Positions 51,480 to 64,000 of a stretch of 64,000 bases of DNA are shown in pieces; positions within the stretch are counted from its first letter, which is position 1, and every line of letters starts with the position of its first letter. The stretch is from Glebionis coronaria (Eukaryota > Streptophyta > Magnoliopsida > Asterales > Asteraceae): contig CM046877.1 in assembly GCA_025667525.1 (NCBI GenBank), positions 32,446,255 to 32,510,254 of the forward strand. The letters are read 5' to 3'. The position numbers were made by a program, and so were the translations under genes. The notes under the pieces are model-generated. The model did not search any database. It was given only the letters and a program-made list of their open reading frames with translations, and was not told where the DNA came from.

Positions 51480-53656
51480 ATTTCGTATGTTGGACAAACT
51501 TGAGACACGTTGGACCGTTCCATTTATCGAGGCGGATTTGGTAAATCTTATAGTAAATGGCAACGTGCTAAGTTTGTGTTATCATGTGAGATGTGCTTCA
51601 AAAGTGATATCCTTTATTCTCCATGATGGTTTCCCCAAGGAAAACTTAATTCGGGGCCGAGTCGAGCTAGCGACTTAGGGTTAAAAAAACTCAAGCATTG
51701 AATAACTAGGTTAGAAAACATAGAGTAGATTTTCAATAGGTTAGGTTTAATTAAAAGGATGTTATAGTAGAGTTGAAGTGGAGGGGTGCCTTTCTTCGTC
51801 TTTTCGTGTTTGTTTCAAGGGTTGCTCTCTCACATTTCATGCTTGGAGCTTATGGAGGAGGCCCGTGTATCTGGTTCACTTCGATTACTTTTTGCTATCG
51901 TGATTTTAAACACTTGTGCTTAAAATGAATACCCTTTAGTTGTCTCTTCCTTAGCTTGGATTAAGCAAAGTACTCAATGTCATAAGTGTAGGGGAGTTTA
52001 CTCCAATACTCTTAAACATTGAGGACAATGTTTATCTTAAGTGTAGGGGAGACTTCTATCGAAGTGACCTTACCTAGACCATTGCCTTAACTTCATGATA
52101 ATTGGGAAAATTAATTTTTCGAACATTTTTCAAATTTTTGATCTACTTTGGCCACCAAAAATATGCATTCATAATTTTTGCATCAATCATTTTTCATTTG
52201 CATAACACATTTGCATTGTATATATTTCTTCTTTTATTTTTCATCAAACTTATATAAAAGAGAAAAATATAATAAAACATGGTTTTAACAAGTTTAGATT
52301 TCTTTGACATATTAGGCCCGCCATGGATATTTTGACTCAACCCGAGTTTGCTTATTTTAGCACTCTCTAGCTAGTATCCTTAACCATGTAGTCCTTCATT
52401 GGTCTATTAGGCTAAGCGTCCACCAATCTCATTATTTGAGATTTTAAATTTGTGGAGAATGGGAAATGATAGAGTTGAAGCAAGTGTAAAAGGGCTAGAT
52501 AAACTTCATGATAATTACTTGTGGCTAAACCCTTCTCTTCTTTACCTCTATTTTCTTCGCATGTATATAATTGTTAATAAATAATCAAGTACGGTTTTAA
52601 TTGGTTTGTAATCTCTTATGCATTTTTGGTTAATCATTTATGGTTGATATGAGTACGTCTTAAGATTCTAAGTTAGCACGTTTTATGTGTACTAGACTTA
52701 TGTCATGCTCCATATTTAGCGGGTGTTTTTCCTTTTCTTCTTTGCAAATTTCTTTGTGAGGAATAAAGAAAAATAAGAGCGGCTTATGAAAAAAATGAGT
52801 GGCTAGAAAAAAAAAGGAAAAAGAAAAAGAAAAGAAAGAAAAAAAATAATACAAGACTCCCAAGAGGGGCAGTGTGGTGTTAATTATAGTGACTATTGAG
52901 TTCCAATATTACCTTGACGGGTTGCGGGGATTCAATAGATTGCTCCAATCCAATATTACCTTGACGGGTTGCGGGGTTGAAGATCCAAAGTCTCAAAAAG
53001 ATGGCGGATGTAAATTATTGCGTGAGTTTATTTTTCTTTCCTTAGCGAGTGTGTAGCTACTTATGAAAGCATGACATGAGGATTTTACACATATGGCGAA
53101 TGACTTATTACTCTTGAAACGGACTTATATTAATTGTGAGCGGTTTTTCAAGTAATGGATGAGAGGATTACTTAGGATTAAAACCGTGCTTCCTTATTTT
53201 TGGATTTTACATTTCTTATACTTCACACTTGAAATAAATGACAAATTTGCTTACAAGCAATTTGCTCAAATAATAACCGGTTCCACATTTAATTGTCATG
53301 AATTAGTTGATGCACTTTTTACTTGTGAATACAATGATCCCATTTTTAAGCTTGGTATGGGGAAAGTGAAACTTGAGGGTGATAAATGTCCATGGTACCC
53401 AAGCCCTAATCCAAGTCATTGATTTCTTTATGAGTTATTTCCATCAAAACCATTTCAATTAGAATCCAAAAATATGTAAATAGAATTGCTTTTCTTTGCA
53501 TTGCATTGTAAATATTCAAAACCATTCATCATATAGCATAGTATAGTTATTAAATCATAAAATGGCCAAGGTTGGTTAATTATGAGAAAAGTGTAACTTG
53601 GTGCTTTAAAATGCTGCATTGCATGAGGTCATGGCAATGGTCAAGTGGAGGGGAGT
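51480..53656 (+). other. 3' interior of the LTR retrotransposon
   Basis: An open stretch after the ORF stop (about 51480-51675, with DKLETRWTVPFIEADL) could be a decayed pol C-terminus but this is weak. Polypurine-like words AAGTGTAGGGGAG occur twice (about 51985 and 52039) before the true one. A 28-base unit with CCAATATTACCTTGACGGGT is duplicated at 52896 and 52950. GA-rich low complexity lies at 52800-52850. No other gene is seen. Confidence 0.55.
53643..53656 (+). other. Polypurine tract
   Basis: AAGTGGAGGGGAGT directly precedes the 3' LTR and fits the plus-strand primer of a gypsy-type element. Confidence 0.85.
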
Positions 53657-56452
53657 TGATAAGTGTGAAAACACTCATCAATAATGATCCATAAATCACT
53701 CAAAACACAGTCAAATACATTATTTTAACTGTTAAATATCAGAATTATGCGTGTATTTGCGTTTCATGTGTTTTCAGGTAAAAAGATACATTTTTGAGCA
53801 AAGATGCGTTTTCAAGGACTTATTTGATGAAAAGACGAAGAAAAGGACGAAAGAGCTTTCAAGGACCTTATTTGCCACTATTTCAAAGATCGAGGGCTTA
53901 AGTTGAAATTTCTGAAGAAACAAAGGATGAAAAAGCTTTTACTTAAAAGGTTTTAAAAACATTTGAAAAGAAGTGAAAAATGAAGGACTTAAAAGAAACA
54001 ATGGAAAGTTAAAGTTTATTAACTTGGTCATTGACCAATATTCGGTCAAACCTCCACACACGTCTTCTTCATCCTTCAAGAGAGAGAAACAGCCGACTTA
54101 TAACTCTTTCCACCATCACACCTGCAATCGAATATCAAGCACGATCCATGAAGTTTCAGCCGAAGATTACAACTAGAAAAAGACTCCTCTTGTTCTCCTC
54201 TACAATACGGTACCATTTAATTAGACCAGGAGTTGAAGATGAAGAAACCCCCAAATGAGTTGAAGATGAAGAACGAGTTTAAACCTCGTATTTAATACGT
54301 GGCAATTACTGATTGGATAGAACACGTCATCCCACTCCTCACTCGACGGCTATAAAAGAAGACGAAGGGCTTCATTTCTGGCGGTTAGCTTAGGTGTTAG
54401 TTACACATAGTAGTTAGGATAGTTAGTTAGTTAGTTTACTTTTCTTTCATCTTTCTTGTTTAAATTTGTAACTGAATCAGTTTAATCTTGTAACTGTTTA
54501 GTTTTTTTTTTCTGCCATTAATGAAAGTGAAGCTTTTGATATATGTTTTTCTTCTCCTGCTTTCATGAATCTGTTTTGATATAGTTACTGTACACGGTTT
54601 TGAGTTACTTATCTAATTTTTGATTCAATTTGTTCATAAGATCTCACCTTTAAATCTGCTTATATTCTCGATTTAGTTTGTTAAAACAGTCATGTTTTCA
54701 ATTTGTTCTTAAGATTCTTTTAATTTTCTATTTTCTTTAAAAACAGTCACTGTTCACATGATAATATAAGTAAAACCTGTTAATGTCAGTTACTGTTACT
54801 AATCACGTAATAATAGAAGTTTGTTAAGGAAGTTGAGAATCGAGCATTAAGGATTTCATAGTTACTGTTCACCGTTAGAGTTGGTGTTATTACAGTAAAG
54901 TTTTCGATATGTATCAGGGATTTCAGCAGGATAAGACGTGTTTTGGCTTTGTTCTAGTTTCGCAGATATTTGGATTTGCTGAAGTATTTGTTTTGGTTTG
55001 AGCTCAATAGACAATAGTTGTTCATTAGCTTAAGATAAGCACCATTACTAGCGTTAAACATTCTTTCGTTATTGCTGTACTCTAGTTTCAATTTAGGACA
55101 ACAAAAGTTCGATTCGGTTAGGAGATTTCTGCAGATTAGTTCTGCGAGGTGGATTAGTTTTAGCTAGAAAATAGCTTAATCAGATCTGTTGAGATGGCGA
55201 TTTGTTCATCTAGTTTTCAGGTTCGAGCCTTTGATTTGTTTCAGCTGAAACGTATTATTACAAGAGTTTTTAGAGTTCAATCCAATTACTTTTAGTCCTT
55301 GCAGGTTTCAGTATAGATAGCATATATTTTGGTTTCTTGTTTCGATTTGCTTTTGCAGGTATACGATTTCTACAATTGATGGAGTTGAGTAGATGTAGAA
55401 TGGATTCAGACAGCGAATAGTTTCTTTTCGATGTTATGGTTATAGCAGATGAGTTTCGATTCCAGTTTATAGGTGTAGCTTCGTTTTCAGTATTAGTTAC
55501 AAGGCAACTCAGCGTTGACCTTCGACTTCAAAGGACTAGGCCTGGATGTGCAGGTCAAGCGTGAATTCAATTTTCTGCATTCCTTTTAGAATAATCTGTT
55601 AGTTCTTAATTGTAGTGTAATCGTTAGTGTAAATTTGTTCAATATGCTTATTTTCATAGTTTGTAAATCTGTTTTGAGTTGGATCGCTCAGTTTGTATTA
55701 CTAGTAGTTTGATTTTGTTTCATAGTTGTTAAACTGTGATTAGAATTATAGCTTTAGTGATCGTCAGTTAATACTTTTTCTTGCTGAAATAATAGTAATG
55801 GATTAGGACTGTTTGATGTTAAAGTCAAAATAGGATAGCAGCTTTATAAAGATTGGTAAAAGTCATAGTAAGAATACGTTATGTGGTGTATTTCATGATA
55901 AGGAATTGAGATTAGTTTAGTTAGTTGTCATTTTCAGCCCTTCATTGTTATAGTAGTCGTTGCACTTACAGTCCTTGTTTGGTAGATTAGATGATGGCCT
56001 CGTTAAGTTCTATTTGTTAGTTAGTAGGACCGTTAGTTTGATGTAATTAGGTTTGGGCTATGGATTTACTTACTGGGCTTGTTTGTTTATTAGACATGAC
56101 TTGATAATCAGTAGTGTTTTAACTAGTTAGGAATAGATTTGGTATATTAATATGTTTTATAAAATTTTCTTTTAGTTTTATCTTTTGTATTTTGCAATTC
56201 AAATTCGTAGCTTAGACTTGTATTTTACATTTTTAGATTTCGTGCGTTTTAATTGTAGTAAGTGCAATATGTTGTAGTGTAGTACGGATACGTATATAGC
56301 TATATTTTTACATTTTTTTTACATGCTTTATGTGCCAAGTAGATTAGATTCCAAACAAGTTCTTTTAACCAAAAACAATTAAGTCGAGCTTAAGATTGTT
56401 ATATCAATTCGAATCGAGCTGAGAAGACAACTACACTAAAAACGAAATATTA
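53657..56452 (+). mobile_element. 3' LTR (2796 bp)
   Basis: Same ends and length as the 5' LTR and collinear throughout, with the TATA box at about 54350-54356. Differences seen include TTTAAAGG/TTAAAAGG near the start, GAGTATC/GAATATC, ACTTTTTG/AATTTTTG and AATCAAATCG-type changes near the end. GTTAC follows at 56453-56457. Confidence 0.93.
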
Positions 56453-56457
56453 GTTAC

Positions 56458-57860
56458 GTGCGGCAAGAAAATACAAACAACAACCGAAAAGACAAAGACG
56501 TTACGACTTCGTTAACAAATTGCGACTTCGTTAACAAATTGGAAAATACACAGCTTCTAAAACTTCTGCAATTAAATATCTTCTAACGGTTTATTTTTGC
56601 TTTATTTAGATTCTATAACTTACGCCTCTACATTAACATTACATTCAGATTTTTTAACAACTGTTTGAGTTTATATTTTCATATGCAATGCATTCTTAAT
56701 TTCATTCAATTCATATGTGATATTTCCAAAAATATATCAATCATTTTAGTTTCTAAAAAAATTATACTTCTAAATCTTCATATAAAAACATATTGTTCCA
56801 ACACATTATAAAAAACATAATGAGAACTCCAAATGTGATATTTGGTTCATTACTCTGTGATCAAAACTTAAAGAAAAATAAACAAACACTACACAAAAAT
56901 AATCAACAAATTACAATAACAACAACAAAAAAATACAAATATTTATTATAACGAATAATAAACCGGTAATAAAACATCACATTTTTATGCACAACAAAAA
57001 AAACACATTTTCGCTTTATATAAAACATTACATTTTTATGCACAACAAACACATTTTCACTTTCACAATTATGAACACATAACATGACAATAAACTACCT
57101 ATACTATCAAACTATAAAATACTAATAACACATGTTCATATAAAACATTAAATTTTTATGCACACCAAACGCATTTTCGCTTACACAATTATGCACACAT
57201 AACAACACTATAAACTACCATACTATCAAACTTAACATACTACACTTTAACAAAAAAAACATACCGTTTCCTCAAGCTGTGCAATTCTAAGAAGTATCAT
57301 AGCTTTCAACATTAAACACATTCCGCGTCCTTTAATATTTGGATCCATAAACCCATCTCATCCACACATCAACTAATATCACCAAATAATCTTCTCATCC
57401 TGACATACACAAATAAACAAAAGCAAGTTACAACTTTATATAAAAAAAATAGGGGTTAACATCTAAAAGGTAACTTAACTTTCAATATGACCAACATTAT
57501 TTAAAGTAGCTTCCCCAAAGAATATCCACCAAATCATGTCATACTACCATATTAAAAAAAAACTCCAATTAAAACTTTATTAAAAAACCTGGAAAAAAAT
57601 AGTATGAAAGCTTTAGACAAGATGAGGAAGCATATAACCCCATAACATGAGACAGTTTACAAGCAATGTTACTCTTATGGATACAGTAGAGACAGAACAA
57701 TCAAATTTTAATGATGATCAATTCTGAAAGAGCACACTTAACTTTTTCAGTGACATAGATAATGAACTTCATAAACTATCCAGTAATATCTCCAAATAAT
57801 TTTGTCGTGCTGTAGATATTTATATGAGTTGATTTTATAATGCACAGGGTTGATACGGGT
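56458..57860 (+). other. Helitron interior after the LTR insertion
   Basis: AT-rich non-coding DNA. A 19-base unit, CGACTTCGTTAACAAATTG, is tandemly duplicated at 56505-56541. Words ACATTTTTATGCACAACAAA and CATTTTCGCTT recur at 56975-57190 as three to four loose repeats. No gene is seen. Confidence 0.5.
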
Positions 57861-57869
57861 TTATAAACT

Positions 57870-57962
57870 CCTAGCTTGGTACCTTCCGGCGGTGTGGGGC
57901 ATGTAGATTGGCTGCTTTGAAGCAGTGGCGGTGATGTAATCCTCAACAGAAAGATCAGAAAC
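57870..57962 (-). pseudogene. Captured exon fragment of ribosomal protein S5 (uS7)
   Basis: On the minus strand, after a TTTAG acceptor, the frame reads VSDLSVEDYITATASKQPIY and MPHTAGRYQ. Plant cytosolic RPS5 has the same arrangement, roughly (V/T)DISLVDYIGV..KHAT(F/Y)VPHTAGRY. After GRYQ the match ends and stops follow. Only this one exon is present and it lies antisense to the Helitron genes, so it is a captured, non-functional fragment of a gene for a small-subunit ribosomal protein. Confidence 0.75.
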
Positions 57963-60510
57963 CTAAACACAATGAAACAAAGAAAATAAGACAAAACTAG
58001 CATACTGGCTTAAAAAACTAAGCACTACTAAATAATCATAGCAACTAAGCAACTGGAAAAATACAATTAGTTGCTAAATGTTTGACGTGATTAGGTCACA
58101 GTTCAGAATGTGTTTGTCAATAATAATTCATACCAAAATTTTGTTATATGTATTATGAGTAGAGGTAATATGTGAAGCTTTTGAGCTCTTAGAAAGCCAA
58201 TGCTTATAGTTTCGTTTTCGTTGTTGGTGCAGTCTTGAACTTATCACATCTAAGTGTACTTTATATATGAGAAACAAATGAAGTGACTTATATGGTAAGT
58301 TTAGACTTTTCAGTTGTAACCATACTACCTTTGGTTATATCAAGACAAGTGTATAGAAGAAAGATAAAGTTCACGCAGAAAAAGCAAAGAAACGAGCTAT
58401 CTTGTGTGTGGCATGGCTGGCCACGATGTTGGCTTCAAGATTAGACGATTTGGCAGAATCGGCTATAGTTGATCATGATTTTGTGGTTTCTTTGTGCAAT
58501 CAACCATCAATATCCGCAATCCAAACTATCTAATGACTCACAAACTGCATTCCTTTGTTGTACGAAACCGTTAAAAGAGTATACATCTTGATACGTTTTT
58601 TTATGACTTTCGACCCATCAGATACGTTACCATTTTGTTTTAGATTTGGTTTAAGAGTTTTGTAGTTTTTGTATATGCAAGTGCGTGTAAATAATTTCAT
58701 GCCCTATGTTTCTGTAAAAGTTGAAGGAAGATAAATATGATTTTAATTTCTGAAAATGAAATGTCAATTATGTAAAGACCATTTTATAAAATTTATTTGG
58801 ATTATGAACATGATTATTGGTCTGATGTCAACCGAAGCAAATGGTTCTGTTTTCAGAAAAAGAAAACGAACACAGTCCCTTATTTGTATAGTCCGTACAA
58901 CACCATGCAAGTAATAAGCGTGTGCGTTTAGAATCTTCAAAGTCTTTGTTACTAAACTTTGACCATAAATATTTATATTTGTGTTATATAGTACTTGATG
59001 AAAGTCATATGAATATATTCGGTTTTAAAATGTATTTTTATTGGTAAAATTTTATCAAGTATTATTTAACATAAATAAAAATATTTATATTCAAAGTTAA
59101 GATACCAAATACTAAAAAAAATTAAAATGAACACTTATTATGGGACAGAGGGTCGAATGTCAAACATACTTATTTGGTCCTCTACTACACGTCAACCTAT
59201 TCAAATATGTGCAGGTCACACTAAAGCCCGTCTTTTGAAAATGTGATGGCCTAATGTAATTCTCGCGAGAAGTGGAATTTGGTGTATACATGAAGACGAT
59301 TAATTGTTTTAGCTACTGGGTAATGATTAAAAAAAGTTATTGATATGGTTTTCTATTGGAAAACATCAATGTCTACTGTTATGTTTTTGCTACTTCTATG
59401 ATTTTTGGTTTGCTACATTAATACAATGGAATTGATTTTTAAGTTGTGACTTGTGATTCTACTTTTATGGTTTCCAACTGCCCAAGGTTTTACATGTGCT
59501 ATAATTATATACAGTTAAGATTTATGCCATTTGATTTGCTGGAACAAATGTTATACTGTATGTATACCTAATACTATGTAATAACTAAGTAGCTATTTTA
59601 ATTTTGTTACGAGTAATAAACAATCACCTTCTTATTACAAACAATGACTATGACATATTATAAGAAACTAAAAGACATTTTTCCAAAATAAAGGCCAATT
59701 ATAAACTTAGGTTCGCTCGAATCGATTTTGTACATATGTCAAAGAGACCCGACTAACTGAGCGAAACCAAGTTAGGTATTTCAGTTCAGTTTCAGCTTTA
59801 GCTGATGCTATTTACAACGAACCACGAGTCGGGCCAGTTGTTGTTACCAGCTGCATGTCGCATTGCACATTCTAGATTTAAAGTATGTTTGACATTTCTA
59901 CCTCGTGGGGTAAAAAATTCTAAAGCTCAGTTCTTCGATGATTGCAATATTTTTTGGAACTAACGTATTAGCTTAAAAGCATACACATGAATTGCTTTAA
60001 TATATCTCTAACTTCAGGTTTCTATTGAAATTTCTTAAACTGAGACCTACTTATTAATTAGATTGTTTTAGTATTGTATTGAATCTAACATGTGACGTTT
60101 AGGTTATGATCCCTATAGTTACATTTTAATTTGATTTTTTGCAAAAATACTTCTGAGTTTGTGTTATCTTAATTTCACAGTAGCTTAATTTAGTGATAAT
60201 GTTGAAAAAAGTTACTAATAATGAGGACGGTGAAGTAAAAGTAAAAGAGGTTAAACACCGTTTAATGTGAATAATTCATTTCATTTTATCTGCGAAAAAT
60301 TTATAAGTGAACTTAGATCTATTTAACCCATTTGAACTTCTTTGAATTATAATCAAATTCCCTGTACCAAAATACATTTTTTATGTAACGACGAACACAT
60401 TCAGATGATGAGCCGAGCTAAGTTAAACAAAAACCAAAAGTTAGACGCGTCAATCGGACAATAGAAACAAACATTTATTAAATAAGAAAAAGTTAACCGA
60501 CAACAAAAGG
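57963..60510 (+). other. Helitron interior, AT-rich
   Basis: No gene is seen. A decayed Stowaway-like MITE lies at 58937-59153: AAAGTCTTTGTTACTAAACT and a right end ATGGGACAGAGGGTCG resemble the MITE at 6492-6920. The piece GATTAGACGATTTGGCAGAA near 58440 is too short to assign. Confidence 0.5.
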
Positions 60511-60514
60511 TCAT

Positions 60515-60544
60515 ACCCGTCCATCGGACGGGTTTTGCCACTAA
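60515..60544 (+). mobile_element. Internal Helitron-type 3' terminus (CTAA)
   Basis: A perfect hairpin, ACCCGTCC-atc-GGACGGGT, is followed by TTTGCCA and CTAA. It is almost the same as the outer terminus at 62808-62837 and is in the same orientation. It may be an older, bypassed terminator or the end of a second related Helitron. Confidence 0.65.
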
Positions 60545-62807
60545 CCTTACCATCATAGTCAAAAAAAATATGTCCCTATTTTTGCAAATAGGTTTCATAC
60601 GTAATCGAGTTAATCTCTTGATTTCTATATTCATGTATATGGATCATGTATATATTGTATCATGTAATAATTGAAATATACAATCATTTCACTTCATATG
60701 GTTTGACAAGTGATTCTCTATAATAATATAAAGGTTACTAAACAAAATTAATTGATACATATTAAAGTATTAAATATTAGCTAAAAGAATGAAGCGTATT
60801 TCATTATTTATCTTAGATAAATTCCATCATGACCGAGAGAGTTTACCCTTAAAGTTGACCCACTTGAACATAAATGTCTCATTCAGCGCCACTATTTTTC
60901 ATACCAAAAAACTCATCCTTTAACCGACAAGGTAATAGACACTTAATCATCCGATTAAGTAGATATTTAACACCCATTGTTTTCTGTCGTTCTTTTTGGG
61001 AGTCTTTTGCTTCTTCAAATTCTAAAATTAGGAATACAACTAACCCTACTCTTATAAACAGTACCAAATGCAAGACAACATCCATCATGAATCCTAAGTT
61101 TCTCAAGATCATCAAAGAACACTATATAATATCATTTACCATCAAATGATATAGACAAAGACTTAAAAGAATCATTTGAATTTTTATTTAAATTTAATCT
61201 TTTTACTTTCAAAATCAATAAGCAGTATTAAGGACTTATGATATCATTTTATTTTAAACAAGAAACCAGCTAGATATAACAATTCCAAACACAACGTAAA
61301 AATTAGAATTAACCAAGTCAATAATTATACCCCTTTAATACTGTGCGCCACATCACAAAACCTTGCATCAGCTGTGTAATATTCGCCACATCGCTAGGCA
61401 AGACAATCAAGAACTTGGGTTCTGGTCCCAAGAAGAACTCCACCTCCTTCATGACTTCGACAAAGATCTTGCCTGAAACATTCTCAAAAATAGTTACCAG
61501 ATGCAAAAAAATAATAAATTAAGATATAAGAATAAAAAAAACGATAGATCTATAAACCAAGAGATTTATGTTGATTATGTTTTTTTTATTTATGTTGATT
61601 ATGTTGTTACGACACAACAAATTAAAATGATACAAATGAAATGAAAAATAAAATATACAAAAAAAAATGAAATGAAATGAAATTAGCAGGTGATAGTATC
61701 CAGGACAACAATAGATCGATTAAACAAATACTCAGAAAAAAAGGCGGCTTGGAGATTCAATGGGCGGAACAGATATAGATATATCTGAAAGATGAATCTG
61801 GAATGTAAGTAAATATAAGACAACCTATTTTAAACCGGTTCAAAATGAATTACTAATATAGTAGTAGTATTATTTATATAAAATATATAAACATAAAAAA
61901 TCACTTTCAAAAGTCTAAATAATAAATGTTTTTTTTAATTTAAATATTTTAACTAATATATCTACTTACATTGATGTATAATTCTTGAACGAAACCAATG
62001 TGCTTTCTAAAAAATAATATTTTTTTTAAATTTGCAATAATTAACAAAAACAATATATAAAAACCGAAAAAAAAAATTCTAATATATTGAAAATATAAAT
62101 TGTTTACCAAAAAATACATTATGTAAAAAATACATAAAATTTACATATTTTTTTTTTCAAAAAACCTGAAAAATCGAAACCCGGTCGGGTCTCAAAAACC
62201 GGGTTGGTCGAGCCGGGTTTCGAAAATGTGAAACCCGTGTTTATTTAATGAAAACGAGACAGTTCCGGTTGAGTTTGCCTGATTGACATATTTATTTAAT
62301 AACATATAAAATAAGCTAATGAAAACATGTTTTTGATCAGATGATATCGCCAGCAACCGAAACTTAAAAATTGCCAAAAAAAATGATCGTGGTCAAAATG
62401 AGTTGAATTACAAACATTGTTTCCAAAATATTACAACTTAGCCTGTATACTTAAAAAAAAATTATTTATATCCTTGAAGTTAAAAAAACAAAAAAAAAAT
62501 GATTTGTTATCTTACTTTAAAAAAACAAAGTATAATTTTTATTAGAACATTTTAAAGTTGTACAATAAATATATAAAGTACAAATACACAAACGGATAAC
62601 ATTTGTACTCAATACCATACATCACAAGACAACTTCTATTTCTTTCAAAATAAAAAAACATAAATAACACACAAACATATAAATCTTAGATTATTTTTAC
62701 AAAAGTTATACAACTAAATTACAATCACATATTGTCATAACTTATAAATAATTATATGTAAAAAACTATTTACAAATAAAAACACGTAAACGATAATCAT
62801 AAGTCAT
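60545..62807 (+). other. DNA between the two Helitron termini
   Basis: About 2.3 kb with no clear gene. An antisense stretch at 61318-61506 reads KIFVEVMKEVEFFLGPEPKF and LIVLPSD before losing sense; it may be an exon fragment but I cannot assign it. A CCGGGT-rich half-element (62166-62240) is related to the MITE at 25763-26166. Confidence 0.45.

Positions 62808-64000
<1,193 letters not shown>

Larger units (their letters stand above)
45428..56452 (+). mobile_element. Complete non-autonomous LTR retrotransposon, Athila-like
   Basis: Two LTRs of equal length (2796 bp) flank a 5.4 kb interior, with primer binding site, one large ORF and a polypurine tract, bounded by GTTAC duplications. The primer site matches the 3' end of plant tRNA-Asp, the primer of Athila-type Ty3/gypsy elements. 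No protease, reverse transcriptase, RNase H or integrase is recognisable, so it must be moved by another element. Near identity of the LTRs shows recent insertion. It landed 130 bp after the Rep-helicase stop codon, inside the Helitron. Confidence 0.92.

Noticed and set aside
51480..51678. Retrotransposon pol C-terminus after the 785-codon ORF
   Set aside because: DKLETRWTVPF recalls the end of gypsy integrase, but nothing else of integrase is visible, so a pol call is not supported.
58430..58480. GAPDH-like peptide (FKIRRFGRIG)
   Set aside because: Fewer than a dozen residues match and neighbouring frames are closed.
61318..61506. Argonaute-like fragment (GPEPKFLIVLPSD)
   Set aside because: Resemblance to the Argonaute Mid/PIWI junction is too short and loses sense at once; identity left open.

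Overview
The window is nuclear DNA from a flowering plant, very likely of the daisy family (Asteraceae). The grounds are a plant-type split alpha-tubulin gene, a second intron-containing gene of a plant-only protein family, MITEs, LTR retrotransposons and Helitrons, very AT-rich intergenic DNA, and a retroelement ORF near 2-5 kb of a type I know mainly from Anthemideae such as Tanacetum. The family assignment is inference. Only two ordinary host genes are visible; nearly everything else is mobile DNA or its remains.

Layout. 1-1430: AT-rich DNA and a GAACG-rich repeat. 1432-1654: a diverged second copy of the alpha-tubulin promoter, start codon and first codons. About 1660-6487: a 5'-truncated Copia (Sirevirus-like) element with a broken extra ORF, a polypurine tract and a 3' LTR, followed by a Stowaway-type MITE. 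7436-10973: an intact five-exon alpha-tubulin gene of the TUA1 class, with a large foldback repeat in intron 1. 10974-13239: tandem duplications. 13240-15370 (minus): an intact six-exon gene of the plant-specific TIGR01589 family. 16.6-21.4 kb: tandem repeats, a second MITE and a minus-strand Helitron end.

21519-27785: a 6.3 kb element with terminal inverted repeats of about 70 bp and (TA)n on both outer sides, carrying an unrecognised two-exon gene.

27852-62837: the main object, a Helitron of about 35 kb. It starts TCTACATTA, ends with a hairpin plus CTAG, and sits between A and T in a (TA)n tract. In order it carries an RPA70-like gene (OB folds and a zinc ribbon) whose first intron holds a probable LTR-derived insertion with a tRNA-like hairpin; a fragment resembling cohesin SMC1; and a Rep-helicase gene whose N-terminal part is an array of duplicated mini-exons encoding AT-hook-like peptides. 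The Rep HUH and two-tyrosine motifs and the Pif1 helicase motifs are intact, but two in-frame stops lie in the Rep region. Just after the helicase stop, an 11 kb LTR retrotransposon (45428-56452) has inserted: LTRs of equal length (2796 bp) and nearly identical, 5 bp target duplication GTTAC, an Athila-like tRNA-Asp primer site, and no recognisable pol. The Helitron tail carries an antisense exon fragment of ribosomal protein S5 and two 3' termini 2.3 kb apart, which fits read-through capture.

62838 to the end: a (TA)n tract, then the start of another element whose end resembles that of the 21.5 kb element, with a degenerate array of GATACRTAT-type repeats.

The RPA-like and Rep-helicase genes belong together as the replication machinery of the Helitron. 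The tubulin and TIGR01589 genes are unrelated neighbours. Exon borders were set by eye from GT/AG sites and reading-frame continuity.
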